NCBI GenBank assembly: GCA_964036315.1
Contig: OZ038498.1
Location: 14,292,997 to 14,356,996 of the forward strand
Length of the DNA: 64,000 bases
Direction of reading: 5' to 3'
Source: Acanthosepion esculentum
Taxonomy: Eukaryota > Mollusca > Cephalopoda > Sepiida > Sepiidae
Numbering within the stretch: position 1 is the stretch's first letter; every line of letters begins with the position of its first letter. This document shows positions 26,150 to 36,548 of the stretch, piece after piece. Under the pieces are notes generated by a model. That model had not been told where the DNA came from. It saw only the letters and a program-made list of their open reading frames with translations, and searched no databases. The position numbers were made by a program, and so were the translations under genes.

Positions 26150-26910
26150 AACTTCAGTTCATCTTTGGTGTTATAAGGAGTTTTGTTGGTCTCTCTCCAT
26201 ACTGCGCCCCACGCATAAAGAGGGTTGCAGTCTGGTGAGTTAAGTGACTAGATGTAACGTGTGATGTGGTCGTAAAAATGATCTGACAGTCATGACTGGG
26301 TTTTCTTGCTTGTGTGGCATGGTGCAGAGTCCTGTTGCCAGACATAAGGTCTTCTAGCAGTCACATTCTTGAGCCAGAGTAGCACCATCTCCTCAAGGGA
26401 CAATGTAGGCCTCCGTTGTTGGAGTTTTTGGGTACCCTGGTGTACTAGTGAGCCAGCCAAAATGAGCTGACTCATTCTATAGTTCACCAATAGGAGGTTA
26501 ACCAATCAGAAGGCTCAAAATATTCAATGCGACGTGTATAAAGGTGGTCATGTTTTCCCCGAATATGCACTGCCAGCCTTTGATATCAAAGACTGAAGAA
26601 TTACGGAACAGCTGCTGGTGGTATTGGCGATATAGTCAGACTCGTGAGTGTTAATCTTTAACGTTGTTTCATTGAACAGATTACGTACTGCGCTGTATTC
26701 TATATTCATAGACTATGGTGAACATGGTCAACATCCGTGTTGAGCCTTAGGTCCTGTGGGAAGATTAATGGAGGTATGACATTGCCATCACTAGTGATCG
26801 CTCCAAACAGCATTATAATCACCATTAAACTCATTCAACCCTTTTTGAATCCTCTGCACTGTCCTCAGATTGACAAACACTCTGAAATGTTCATATTCTG
26901 CTTTCGGCAT
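26150..26910 (-). pseudogene. Mariner-family transposase relic, split by an LTR
   Basis: On the - strand, 26910 down encodes an N-terminal piece with the helix-turn-helix-like 'VNLRTVQRIQKGLNEFNGDY'. A jump then leads to 'TSDGNVIPPLIFPQDLRLNT' (26800-26740). After a 317-bp insertion it continues with 'GRPYVWQQDSAPCHTS' (the mariner DD(34)D-region signature) and a frameshifted C-terminal part near 26150-26250. Roughly 100 residues are missing between the first two blocks, so it is dead. A possible terminal sequence lies near 25955; the other inverted repeat was not found. Confidence 0.85.
26417..26733 (+). mobile_element. Solo LTR inserted in the mariner relic
   Basis: It starts TGTTGGAG and ends GGTCAACA, so the ends are TGTTG...CAACA. 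A 5-bp duplication TCCGT flanks it exactly (26412-26416 and 26734-26738). Removing the insert and one duplication restores the mariner frame across the junction, an independent check on the boundaries. A CCAAT box (near 26500) and a TATAAAGG box (near 26536) are in + orientation. No internal retroelement sequence is present. Confidence 0.9.
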
Positions 26911-27039
26911 GAATGCTATGCAGTAGAGCAGGCCGTTTCCAAATTTCTGGCAGAGTGAATTGCATTTTCTTGCTCCTTTTCTCACAAATGGTGCCCAACT
27001 GACCCTACTATACTGTGCAGTCAACAAAATCAACCCCCC

Positions 27040-27230
27040 CCCATTTCCTCTATATTCCAGTTGTAAGAAGAAAGATACCTTTTTCTCAAGAGCTGCTACT
27101 TTGTGGAGTAGACACCCATGTGGATGCTTCCCAAAACACTACAATATTAACATCCAAGGGTCAATCTATCCTTATCCTCATAATCTTCAACTCCTCTTTC
27201 ATTTATATCACATACCTCATTCATCATAAC
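27040..27230 (+). pseudogene. CR1/Jockey-type LINE, extreme C-terminal relic
   Basis: The frame carries 'FFSRAATLWSRHPCGCFPKH', the last conserved block of the same LINE class seen at 24.1-24.6 kb, then degenerates. Only about 50 codons remain. Confidence 0.7.
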
Positions 27231-27650
27231 CAATTTAAGTATACCTGGAGTGGAACTTGTGCCTTGTATTATGTGAGCTTCATTGTATTAAAAAAAAATC
27301 ACAAAAAACCTGGTGGGAGTAGGTAGAAATTGTTGATTAAATATTGAATTTTGAAATCTAAAAAAACAAAAAAAAAACTTATGAAATTTGTTTTACCAAA
27401 TTTTGGCATTGTTCCTGCATGTTATGTATTCAAAATAAAGAAAAAAAGATTTACTGGTAGAATTGCTAGTGGAGTTATATAATTGCATAAAGTAGTATAA
27501 TTATAAGTTGGTGACTACTATTTATTTATTTTGTTTTAACTGTCACAGGCTCTTAAAATTTGAATTTTAGTGACTGAAATGCTTTTAAAATGTTATTGCT
27601 GATATTTTGTTATTCGTTATTTTGTAATATTTGCTTTGGTTTCTTTCCAG

Positions 27651-27815
27651 TTACTCAACATGTCCTGTGACTCCCACAGTTTAGGAGACATACCTGGAGA
27701 AAATACTACAATAACATTACAGTCCATCTTGGTACCCAGCACCAACATAGATGATGTTGATACAGATGAATTGTCATGGAGCTTTGATTCCATGTTACCA
27801 GTGCACACAACAGAG
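27651..27815 (+). CDS. Exon 1 (first coding exon) of AT-hook/RG nuclear protein gene
   Basis: A strong acceptor (TTTGGTTTCTTTCCAG) precedes 27651. The first ATG in frame is at 27660 with A at -3, so nine bases of 5' UTR lie in this exon and an upstream non-coding exon is expected. It encodes 52 residues, including 'TLQSILVPSTNIDDVDTDEL', acidic and without a known domain. The donor is GAG|GTTGGT, a weak but usable site; the frame stops at 27843 if not spliced. Intron phase is 0, which matches the next exon. The spacing to exon 2 is 14.2 kb. The family is not recognised. The start is inferred from the lack of in-frame ATG upstream and the adjacent acceptor. Confidence 0.72.
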
Positions 27816-28194
27816 GTTGGTCAACCTGTCTTTTACATTCTTTAAGGATTCAGATGATTCTATAGATATGTTTGTAATGCTTATTTATTTAATAGTTAAT
27901 ACAAGTTAGCTATCATTTATCAGACCTCATTAGAGTCTGTAGGATACCAGATTAATGATTTTACTGGATCACAGGTTGTTATGTTTGGTAAAAAAAAACA
28001 TTTAATCCAATAACACTTTCATCCTTCTTGCAAAGTTAAAAACTATGTTAAGCAGTTCACTGTCAACTGGATTATCCAATCAGTAGAGATTCTTTATTTT
28101 TTATTTATTTATTTATTTATTTTGTTTCCTCCATTATTTTTGTTCCAGTACCTTCTATAATAGTCTTTCTATATAGACCTCTTTCTGTAATTTA

Positions 28195-28475
28195 CTCTAA
28201 GAACTGGAGCAATTCCTATCATCTGATTCACACTCCTCCCTAGTCTTTTTGTTTCAGGTTTAAAATTTCAGTTTCTTCTAAAATCTACCTCAACACCATA
28301 CTTCTAACGTCTCTGCATAAATTCTGAAATTTTATTATGTTTTTATTCAGTTATTTTTTTTTTCTCTTCAATAGGAGTAGATAGGTATGTCTCTCGTCTT
28401 CTTCACACTGCTCCCTAGTCTTTTAAACAAGAGTAGAAGTTTATCCCTAGTTTCAATTTTCTTTCATTTCTACCA
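28195..28475 (-). repeat. Dimeric dispersed repeat
   Basis: On the - strand this shows the 'GAGTGTGAA', 'TTTCAGAATTTATGCAGAGA' and 'GAACAGGAATTGCTCC'-like blocks of the family described at 23.2 kb, in inverted orientation. It lies in intron 1. Confidence 0.55.
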
Positions 28476-28979
28476 CTGGGTGCATGGTTATTTCATGGAA
28501 TATAATCTTAACTCTTATAGATAATTTATGGATTTTCTAGTTTGCATTAAGAGTCAGTTTATTTATTCTAACAATAATGGCAGGGGCGTTCAAATATGAA
28601 CAGTCTATGAAAAATACAGAAAAAAAGAATTATAAACTCAATCACTTGTTTAATTTCATGCCAACATTTATTTCTTTTGCTACAAGTGTTACCAGCACAA
28701 TTCTGACAATCTTGCCACCTGAAATTTGTCCAGACTAGTTTTGAATCCATATTACAGGTATTTTTTTTTTTTTAACAGACAGTGCTTCACCCAAATATGA
28801 CATGACAATACTTGGTCAGAAACAAACTTACTATCAAGACTAAACTAATACTAACTTATTCACATATCCCTAAATACTTAATAGTATGTTTCTTTGTGCA
28901 ATGTAATAAGTTATTGGTGGTGTTTACAATAAGAAATTACTCAATTAACTGTAAAAAATAAGCTCACTTTGAAAGATTA

Positions 28980-29690
28980 CAAAATATTATATATATATAT
29001 ACACACACACACACACAGCCTAAACCTTATTGCTGGAATGTTAATTCTTTCATTATGTGGGCTATATAATCCTATGCCTGCTGGTGCACATGTGAAAGAT
29101 TTTCTGATATTAGCAGAATGCTAGGGTGGGGATTTTGTATATCGATTGCCCACATTATGACATTCGACAGAATCATAGCTTTGCAGAAAGTGAGGCAGGT
29201 GTTTGAATTAAATGCAACATGTGTTCAGGTTTTGTTCTGTTATCAATCCTTTCTTTCTGACGCCTGCCAAAGTTATGTTCGCTTGGTGGCTATGCTGTTT
29301 TCATATCCTGGCTTTGATATTTTGTTTTTCCTTTTTTAAATTTTGTAATAGATACTATGGATTTTAGAAGAAAGTGCTATTTACCAAAACTTTCAATCAT
29401 TTCTGTTTCTCCTGTATAGGCATTTTATTTATAACATTATTATTTAACTTTGTATAAGAAATTTCTGAAACTGAATCCTGTTGGGACTTAGTGAAGACAA
29501 CAAATGTCTAGGAATGTAAAATTTGAATTCTTAAGTTTCCTTTGTTCTCATTAACTGTTAGTCCCTTTCTTGCTGCAAATGTATTAAATGGACAAAGTCC
29601 AACAATTATTTTAATATATTTTATTGATATATATATATATATATTTATAGACACAAATATTAAGTAAATGCTCTGTTGATAATAAACAAT
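28980..29690. other. Intronic stretch
   Basis: A (TA)n(CA)n tract lies at 28985-29016. Nothing else is identifiable; no exon with paired splice sites and a long frame was found. Confidence 0.45.
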
Positions 29691-29815
29691 ATTAACAAGA
29701 TTTACCGGCCTGAATGTCAGAAATTTTGTAGCCTGAATCAAACCTGTATCCTACATGGAACTGTCATATAGCTTGAGGTGCTATACCAGTTTAGCTACGA
29801 AGGAAATGTCTGGTT
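29690..29815 (-). repeat. tRNA-derived SINE head (family S)
   Basis: On the - strand an A-box-like 'TAGCTAAACTGGTATAGC' is followed about 45 bases later by a B-box-like 'GGTTTGATTCAGG', then 'ATTCAGGCCGGTA', a block shared with the copy at 61.95 kb. This is typical of a tRNA-derived SINE promoter. The rest of the element is truncated. Confidence 0.6.
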
Positions 29816-30318
29816 AGTAAGATTGAATTACTGTTTTTTTAAACTACAAATTTCTCATGATTTCCCTCGAACATCCATATCTGTTTGAAGCATATCTTAA
29901 TGTAAAAAAATGATGTCATATATTAAGAAATGGAGTAAGTTTGACAATTGTTTTAATATATTGTTATGCATTATTTATATAGACACAAATATTTGTCTAT
30001 ATAAATAGCATATAACAATAAATATATTAGTGCACATGTATAATTCTGAAGGGTGTCAGATTTTATTATACAAGTCAATGTTCTAACAATAAAATTAGTA
30101 TTAAATAAGTGATGTCGGTAAATGTTTCAGGATATACTTAGATTACCAATATATGATGTAAATTTCAGTTTATAGATTTTTTTTTTTTTAAATATAGGTC
30201 ACTTATTTTAGGTATGATGTGTTTTATTATGCAATGTACAACATAAATTTTTTATTTGTAAATAAATTCAGAAGCTATAGGTCATAGAAACATATTTAAT
30301 GGCTACAATATCCCATAT

Positions 30319-30580
30319 ATATTATAAATTAACTGATTTAAAATATGGTTTCTTCGCTACACAGGAATTACCATGTTTCAAAAACCGAAGCTAAAAACTT
30401 CAAATTAAATTTATATAATTAAATTAAGTTATTCCAAAATTCATTTGAAGATGAAATGGAACTAATGCTTTTAATTTAATTATATTATTTAATTTGAAGT
30501 TTTTAGCTTCGGTTTTTGAAACATGGTAATTCCTGTGTAGCGTAGAAACATTATTTTAACTCAGTTAATTTATAATATTC
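30319..30580. mobile_element. Foldback element with ~105-bp arms
   Basis: 30319-30428 and 30474-30580 are near-perfect inverted copies around a spacer of about 45 bp. Shared arm blocks include 'GCTACACAGGAATTACCATG' and 'CGAAGCTAAAAACTTC'. The outer ends read ATTATAAATTAAC / GTTAATTTATAAT and sit against TA-rich DNA. The same arm, diverged, starts at 63597 beside a 950-bp TA tract. No coding potential. Confidence 0.85.
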
Positions 30581-31400
30581 ATGCTCTGTAAATTTACATT
30601 GGGCACTGTTTTGTAAAAATATCAATAAGAACACCCGATTATATATCTTACTGTTCTTTCTTTTTATTGTAATATATATATATATATATATATAGTATGT
30701 ACGTATGTGTGAATAAAGTCTGATTTTATATGGTAATATAGGCTCCTTGACTCTTGAAACTTCATCAATCCTTTATATTTGATTTTAACTTTACTACTGT
30801 TTCAACTTTAAAATTACTTGCAGCAGTTCTTATTGCACTCCTGAACAACCTGAACCACTCAAAAGCATTATCCCAGAACTTGAAATGAAAAAAAAGTCAA
30901 TAGTTAGTATACACTGCTGCAGCTTCTAAATCTCATGTCATGAAGGAATTGAGCCCACAAGAGCCACCAGCTCACTCAGTCTTGGCTGAGTGTCAGAACA
31001 TCCTCCAATGCCAGATTAATCTGCTGGAGGTTGTGGCAGATGACGTCCTTTCAGCGGTAAATGTTAGTATCTACAATGAATCAAAAGGTCTGCATTGTTT
31101 AATCCCTGGCTTATTGTAGTGTATATAAAAGTTAGTATCTACAGTATAATAAGCCAAAGATTAAACAATGCAGATTTTTTTTTATTCATTGTTAATTGTG
31201 TAATCACAAAAAAATAAATTACATTGATAAGAATGATCACATAAGTTTTTGAACAGAAATTCATAGTGTCCCACTAAATTGTAAAATATATTCCAGCCCT
31301 ACTCGGTCAAAGCAATATCTATAATAAAAAAAACTTTAAACATTGCTTAGATTAGAGACATTGTTAATCTTTGTTTCTTAGCTTTATTTACTTAAAATTG

Positions 31401-31516
31401 GATGACAGCCATATCACATAACACTGGTTCCTGTACAATAACCAAAGTTAAACCATGTCGAGCCTGGTCAGTACCTAGATGGGTAACCACTTATAAATAC
31501 CAGGCACTGTAAGTTT
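31401..31516 (+). pseudogene. 5S rRNA-derived sequence
   Basis: About 116 bases align end to end with animal 5S rRNA, from 'ACAGCCATATCAC' through the strongly conserved 'GAGCCTGGTCAGTACCTAG' and 'GATGGGTAACCAC' to 'ATACCAGGCACTGTAAGTTT'. The internal promoter region (A box, intermediate element, C box) is where it is best conserved. The substitutions and the lone position indicate a 5S pseudogene or the head of a 5S-derived (SINE3-type) element, not a working gene. A tRNA-like SINE follows at once. Confidence 0.82.
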
Positions 31517-31725
31517 AGATGTGCAGGTGGTATAATGGATAATGGCTCAGAATTGTTAATTGGGGAGCAGAGTTCCAATTCCAATTGGGTTCATTATATT
31601 TACTTATTTGCAAATACCCTTGGGAAAGGTATGAATCCACTTTCCTCCAGCTATGGGTTAATTAGTAACTTTTGTATTACTAAATCATTATTATCTCAAA
31701 AAATATCTGAGTAGGCACTGCAACC
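31517..31725 (+). repeat. tRNA-like SINE, family G
   Basis: An A-box match TGGTATAATGG and a weaker B box (GTTCCAATTCC) are followed by 'ATGAATCCACTTTCC' and 'CTATGGGTTAATTAG' body blocks. The same body occurs at 40325-40680 (+), 21.2 kb (+) and twice at 58.2-58.9 kb (-). Confidence 0.65.
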
Positions 31726-31920
31726 AGAAATAAGCATTTTTTACAAATTTCTTTTTTCATATGGATTAAGCACTTCTGACTACAAATATCTAAAAAAAAA
31801 AATATTAAATTCTATAAGTTAATATGGGTTTCTAGTTTGCTATGTAAATTGGTCTCCATCTGGAAGCAAAAACAAATGTATCATGTATTTTTAAAGGACT
31901 AAACATTAATTACAAGGAGA

Positions 31921-32960
31921 CAATGCACAGTTGCCAGGAAAAAGAACAGCCCAACATGCAAATTAGAAATACTAAAATGAAACAACTAAAACAATTTAAA
32001 TATCTGGGAAGTGTTTTAACAGAGGATGGAAAGTGCCACATTGAAATCCAAAGGCAAAGTTGCCAGGAAAAAGAACATCCCAACATGCAAATTAGAAATA
32101 CTAAAATGAAACAACTAAAACAATTTAAATATCTGGGAAGTGTTTTAACAGAGGATGGAAAGTGCCACATTGAAATCCAAAGGCAAAGTTGCCAGGAAAA
32201 AGAACAGCCCAACATGCAAATTAGAAATACTAAAATGAAACAACTAAAACAATTTAAATATCTGGGAAGTGTTTTAACAGAGGATGGAAAGTGCCACATT
32301 GAAATCCAAAGGCAAAGTTGCCAGGAAAAAGAACAGCCCAACATGCAAATTAGAAATACTAAAATGAAACAACTAAAACAATTTAAATATCTGGGAAGTG
32401 TTTTAACAGAGGATGGAAAGTGCCACATTGAAATCCAAAGGCAAAGTGGGCTAGTGAAAGATGTCTTCCAAAAGCTACTCAAAGTAGGAGGAAACAGGAA
32501 AATATCGTTAGAAACCAAGAAAAGAGTACTGAACAGTTTTGTAATATCAGTTCTCCTATATGGCAGTGAATGTGGCCAGTCTCCTCACAGATGGACTTGA
32601 AGCAATAGAAATATGTTTCTACAGGAGGATACTGAGAATACCATGGACAGGACCAAACATGTGAGCAATGATAAAATAAGAATATAGAAGTAAAAAGGAC
32701 ATTTATACATATCAGAAAGAGAGAGTTGAAATTTCTAGGGTACATAATGAGGAAAGAGGGCTTGGAAAATTTGACACTGACTGGACATATTAAAGGCAAG
32801 AGGGATAGAAAAAACATTGTACAGCCTACCTAACGAGCTTGTGTAAATGGATAGCAGAACAGGGTTGAGGAGAGATAGCAAAAAGACAAAATTTATTAAG
32901 AATTACAACTGACAGGAAATTGTGGAGGCCCATGATTGTCAACATCCTAAAATGATACAA
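31921..32960 (+). pseudogene. RTE-like LINE RT relic with internal tandem repeats
   Basis: After four 129-bp in-frame repeats (annotated separately) the frame continues with 'LVKDVFQKLLKVGGNRKISL' and 'SFVISVLLYGSECG', the C-terminal RT region of RTE-like LINEs. Frameshifted remnants then encode the wrist-like 'RKRELKFLG', 'LTGHIKGKRD' and 'DRKLWRPMIVNIL'-type ending to about 32960. The N-terminal endonuclease and RT palm are absent. The frame is lost near 32575-32640. It is an intron-1 resident and antisense frames across it are shadows. Confidence 0.85.
31931..32446 (+). repeat. Four tandem 129-bp repeats inside an RT frame
   Basis: Units start at 31931, 32060, 32189 and 32318, exactly 129 bases (43 codons) apart. 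I can see only one difference between units (CAT for CAG in unit 2). Each encodes 'MKQLKQFKYLGSVLTEDGKC', so the reading frame is kept throughout. The near identity points to recent duplication, gene conversion or an assembly artefact. Confidence 0.95.
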
Positions 32961-33604
32961 TACATGGAAGAAGAAGAATCTGGAGTGTGTAATTGGTAAT
33001 AATATATGAAAAAAAGAACTCCAGATTAAGAATTTCAAATTTTTTTTTTATATATATTTTTAAGAAATCACATCAAATGAAGATATTTGCTTTGGTTTCA
33101 GTAGAGGAATCAGTTTAAAATGAATTTAAATATCAAATTAACTTTTATAAAATTTAATTTTTTTGTTTTTTAAATTTTAGTTTTTGTTAGTAAATAGTTA
33201 TATCAATAGTTTTCTTGTCTTAATGGTATGTCTGCTCAATTTGATAAAGTCAAATTGGTAGCTGATCTAAAAAAAGTGACCTACATTTTGTTAACTAGGG
33301 CAAGAAATGACTTATTAATTTTAGCACTACCAAAATTGCTCTCTTTTAATCATCTTAGAAAACCTTTTTTTTGTATAGCATCCTATATAACTTGGTGTAT
33401 GTTCTTTATAGCTGAAGTTTTTGTGATACATTTTCTTAGTTGAGAACACTCAAGATTGGCAATCTCTGTAACTTGCATTTCAAGTTGAGCTGAATTTTTT
33501 TTTTTTAAATTTGGTTTCAATCAAAAAGACAATCTGGATGTCTACCCTTTTTGTTTTACTTAGTGAAAGATAAAAATAGTTGAAAAATAACTACCTGTTT
33601 AGAA

Positions 33605-34345
33605 CAGGGTTTCCCAACTTGGGTAATATTGCCCACCAGTGTTTGATTTCAGCTGTTGGGTGGGTGATGAGTAACTGAACAGAAAATGGTGGTCAATATA
33701 GGACTTTTAGTATTAAAATGCTATTTCAACATATTCTACCTTTAAAAAAAATACTAAAAGATATGCAAAGAACCTGTACAAAAAAAAAAATGGAGGCTAA
33801 TTAGGAATAACTACGTTGTATTCCAAGATATGCTATAAATATCCACACAAAGAAGGAATGTTTTGGTATTTTTTATAGTTTTGACAAGGGTCATTAACAT
33901 TCAAATAGTTCTTCAGTATTAGACATATTTACAAAAAACATTCACTAAATTTGTTACTAGTAGTAGTCTATATTCTTTTTAATTTTATAATTATGAGCAA
34001 AAACTATATTTTAATTTTGTCAATACTTGTAAGTTTAACCATAAGACTAAATTTTATATAGTTTTCAATGGTCAAGTTTGCTTTTGTTTGTTCTTTAATA
34101 CAGTAACCATCAGTAGTAGTAGTAGTAGTAGTAGTCTCAGCAGCAGCTACCACCACTGCCTCAGTCAAAGTTATGTTATCTCCCTTTGGTATTTTTTACT
34201 ACATCATACAGTCAGTTTATGAACCAGTAACAAACTTTTACCAAACAATTTTGGTATGCTTTTGAATATTTACTGTATAGGTGGCCAATGGAAAATTTTT
34301 CCATATGAAACTGAGTCCTGACGCCAAAAAGGTCAGGAACCCCTG
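33605..34345. mobile_element. Non-autonomous hAT element (MITE)
   Basis: It begins CAGGGTTTCCCAACTTGGG and ends (reverse-complemented) CAGGGGTTCCTGACC, the Charlie-type hAT end signature. An exact 8-bp duplication GTTTAGAA flanks it at 33597-33604 and 34346-34353. Length is 741 bp, with no transposase frame. An AGT trinucleotide run lies inside near 34112-34135. Confidence 0.88.
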
Positions 34346-34744
34346 GTTTAGAATGAAGGTTATGTCATATTCTTTTTCAAGACCTCCTAGACAATTTATT
34401 TCCTTTATTTAAATTTTATAATAAGGCTATTTTTTGTTGGTCCTGTGACTTCATGGTTGAGTTATTCACATTATGCATGTCTTTGTATTATTATTTGATT
34501 CTATCATTGTATATCTTGCCAGTTAACAACAGCATTTACAATATGTTCTATATCTTCATGTTTAATTGCACAAATGACATAAAGATAAATTGGTAATCAA
34601 TAAAGGCATAGTTAGACAAGCCATTTCTCTTTTCTTCTCACCTTCCATCCCTTTGTTTTTTTTTGGCTTCTTCTGGTTGATTTGTTTGGCAGGCATAGAA
34701 TAATTCATGTTCAATATTTTCTCTAAAGCGATACTAATTTATAA

Positions 34745-34939
34745 CTATTTACATTGTTTGGACAGTTATCTTCATCTTTACTCTCACAGTCATAATGTTT
34801 CAGCCGCTGTATGTGCCAGTCTTCTTCAGTTGATATTTGTTGGAAAGGAAGAAGGCCAGAGTGTACAACATTCGAAACATTGTGAATGTGATTGTTTGGG
34901 CTGTTGCCCTCATCTTTACTGTCTAAATAGTGTAAATAG
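34745..34939. repeat. Inverted repeat (hairpin-type element)
   Basis: 34745-34801 and 34874-34939 are imperfect inverted copies: 'CTATTTACATTG' versus 'TAGTGTAAATAG', and 'ATAATGTTTC' versus 'GAAACATTGTG'. The spacer is about 70 bp. Both arms carry a CTGAAGA- or GAAGAAG-like block and GAAACATT. Class unknown. Confidence 0.6.
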
Positions 34940-34989
34940 TTACAAAAAATTCATCTCAGAATATAGACAGATGCTTAATTTGTTGTAAT

Positions 34990-36540
34990 ATTTCTTGTAA
35001 TTATCCAAGTTTTCTTTTACATCATAAGAACCATAATTAAATTTGAGCTCTGGAATGGATTTATACTCTTCCGTATTTTCAATATTATATTTAACATTTG
35101 TTTTTCTTTCTTTCTTCTCTCTTGCTTAATGGATTACACTCGTCTTATTTTATAAGTGTATATGTATAATATTATTCATTCCAGACTGGCAGATCATCAT
35201 TGGTCTAATTATTAATATAGTGACTCTTATGTTCTTTTTATTCATACTTCTTAAAAATTTTCTGATCACTTGAGTCTTCAATTTTCTTCTTCTTCCTCGT
35301 TGACCATTTACGTTCTTGTATGATTATTGCATTGCAGTCTTTATCAACCAATATAAAATATTTCCCTTTTAATCTATCTGCTAGTTTGAAAAACCTGCTC
35401 TTTCTTGTCGGTGCCAGGTGCTGACTTACTATTTATCTGCTTTCTCTTTCTCTCAATGCCATCATATCAAATGTTCAAAGCCATCAAATGCAAGTTTTTA
35501 AGCCAGTCTGCTGTAAACTTTTACCTTTATTTAATACTAGCTTAAAAACAGCCCTATCGGGTAGCATTTAAGCTAGCTCCTGTGAAGGACTCTTACTATG
35601 GCCATCATCACAATAGCTAGGGAGAAGTAGATATGATAGGCATCAATAAATTACAGAATAACTCAAAATTGATCACTGCATTTAAGTATTTAATTAATGT
35701 TTCAGCTTAGCTTTTAAAAGTTAAATGATAATTCTTCAGCTGCAACTTAATTTAAAGACAATTTGATGTATGTAGATTCTCATTTTCTATACAAACAATG
35801 ATTTTTATTTCATGGGTGACAGAACGGGGGGGTGGAATTTATAAGATAAAATTAATATAGTGTAAAGATGTGAAATTAGAATTATTTATACATTCAACAT
35901 TTGAAAGGGCCTCCAATTTTCTGTTTTTACTTTTGGGAAATTTCATTTTTCCCATATTTTTAGTATTTTATGAGAAATTTGCAATACATTATGCTATAAT
36001 TATTATTAAAACTGAAAACAAAAATATAATTCAAAGTTTTATTGCGTATAAAGAAATTGAAAATATGTAAAAATCTGTTTTTAAATGTTAAAATCCAAGC
36101 CTCAAAATAAATGATATGTAAAAATAAAATAATTCAACATGACTAAACAATGGAATGTTACAGTGCATAATTATCTTTTTAAGTAGAACTTTTAATCAAA
36201 CTTTTAATTCTTTAAGAATGCATTCAAAACACATTTAAATTGTTTTTTTTTAAGTAAAAGGATTTAGATTGATTTATAATTCTTAATATAAAAATCACAT
36301 TTAAAGTATCAACAGCAAATTACTTGAATCTCAATAATAAATATCTGAATAGTCAAACATTTTGACTAAAACTTTACAAAACAGTAATTAAAGCATAACT
36401 GAATCTTTGTAATAAAATATCAAAAAAATTTAGACATATTAATTCAAAATTTAAATAAAACAACATATCCCAAGTTGAAATACGGCTCAAATTTAAAATT
36501 GCTAATTTCTTAATTTGAGAAATATCTAATTTTCAAATCT
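34990..36540. other. Intronic stretch
   Basis: AT-rich, with no exon, repeat end or RNA motif that I can support. Confidence 0.45.
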
Positions 36541-36548
36541 CTTCTCTA

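Noticed and set aside
28568..28800. Mariner-like end with GGGGCGTTCAAATATGAAC
   Set aside because: No matching inverted end or transposase block could be supported.
31401..31516. Functional 5S rRNA gene
   Set aside because: Single copy with many substitutions in conserved helices and no clean T-run terminator.
31923..32600. 225-codon frame as a novel repeat protein
   Set aside because: The repeat and following residues are LINE reverse-transcriptase C-terminal sequence; frame is lost downstream.
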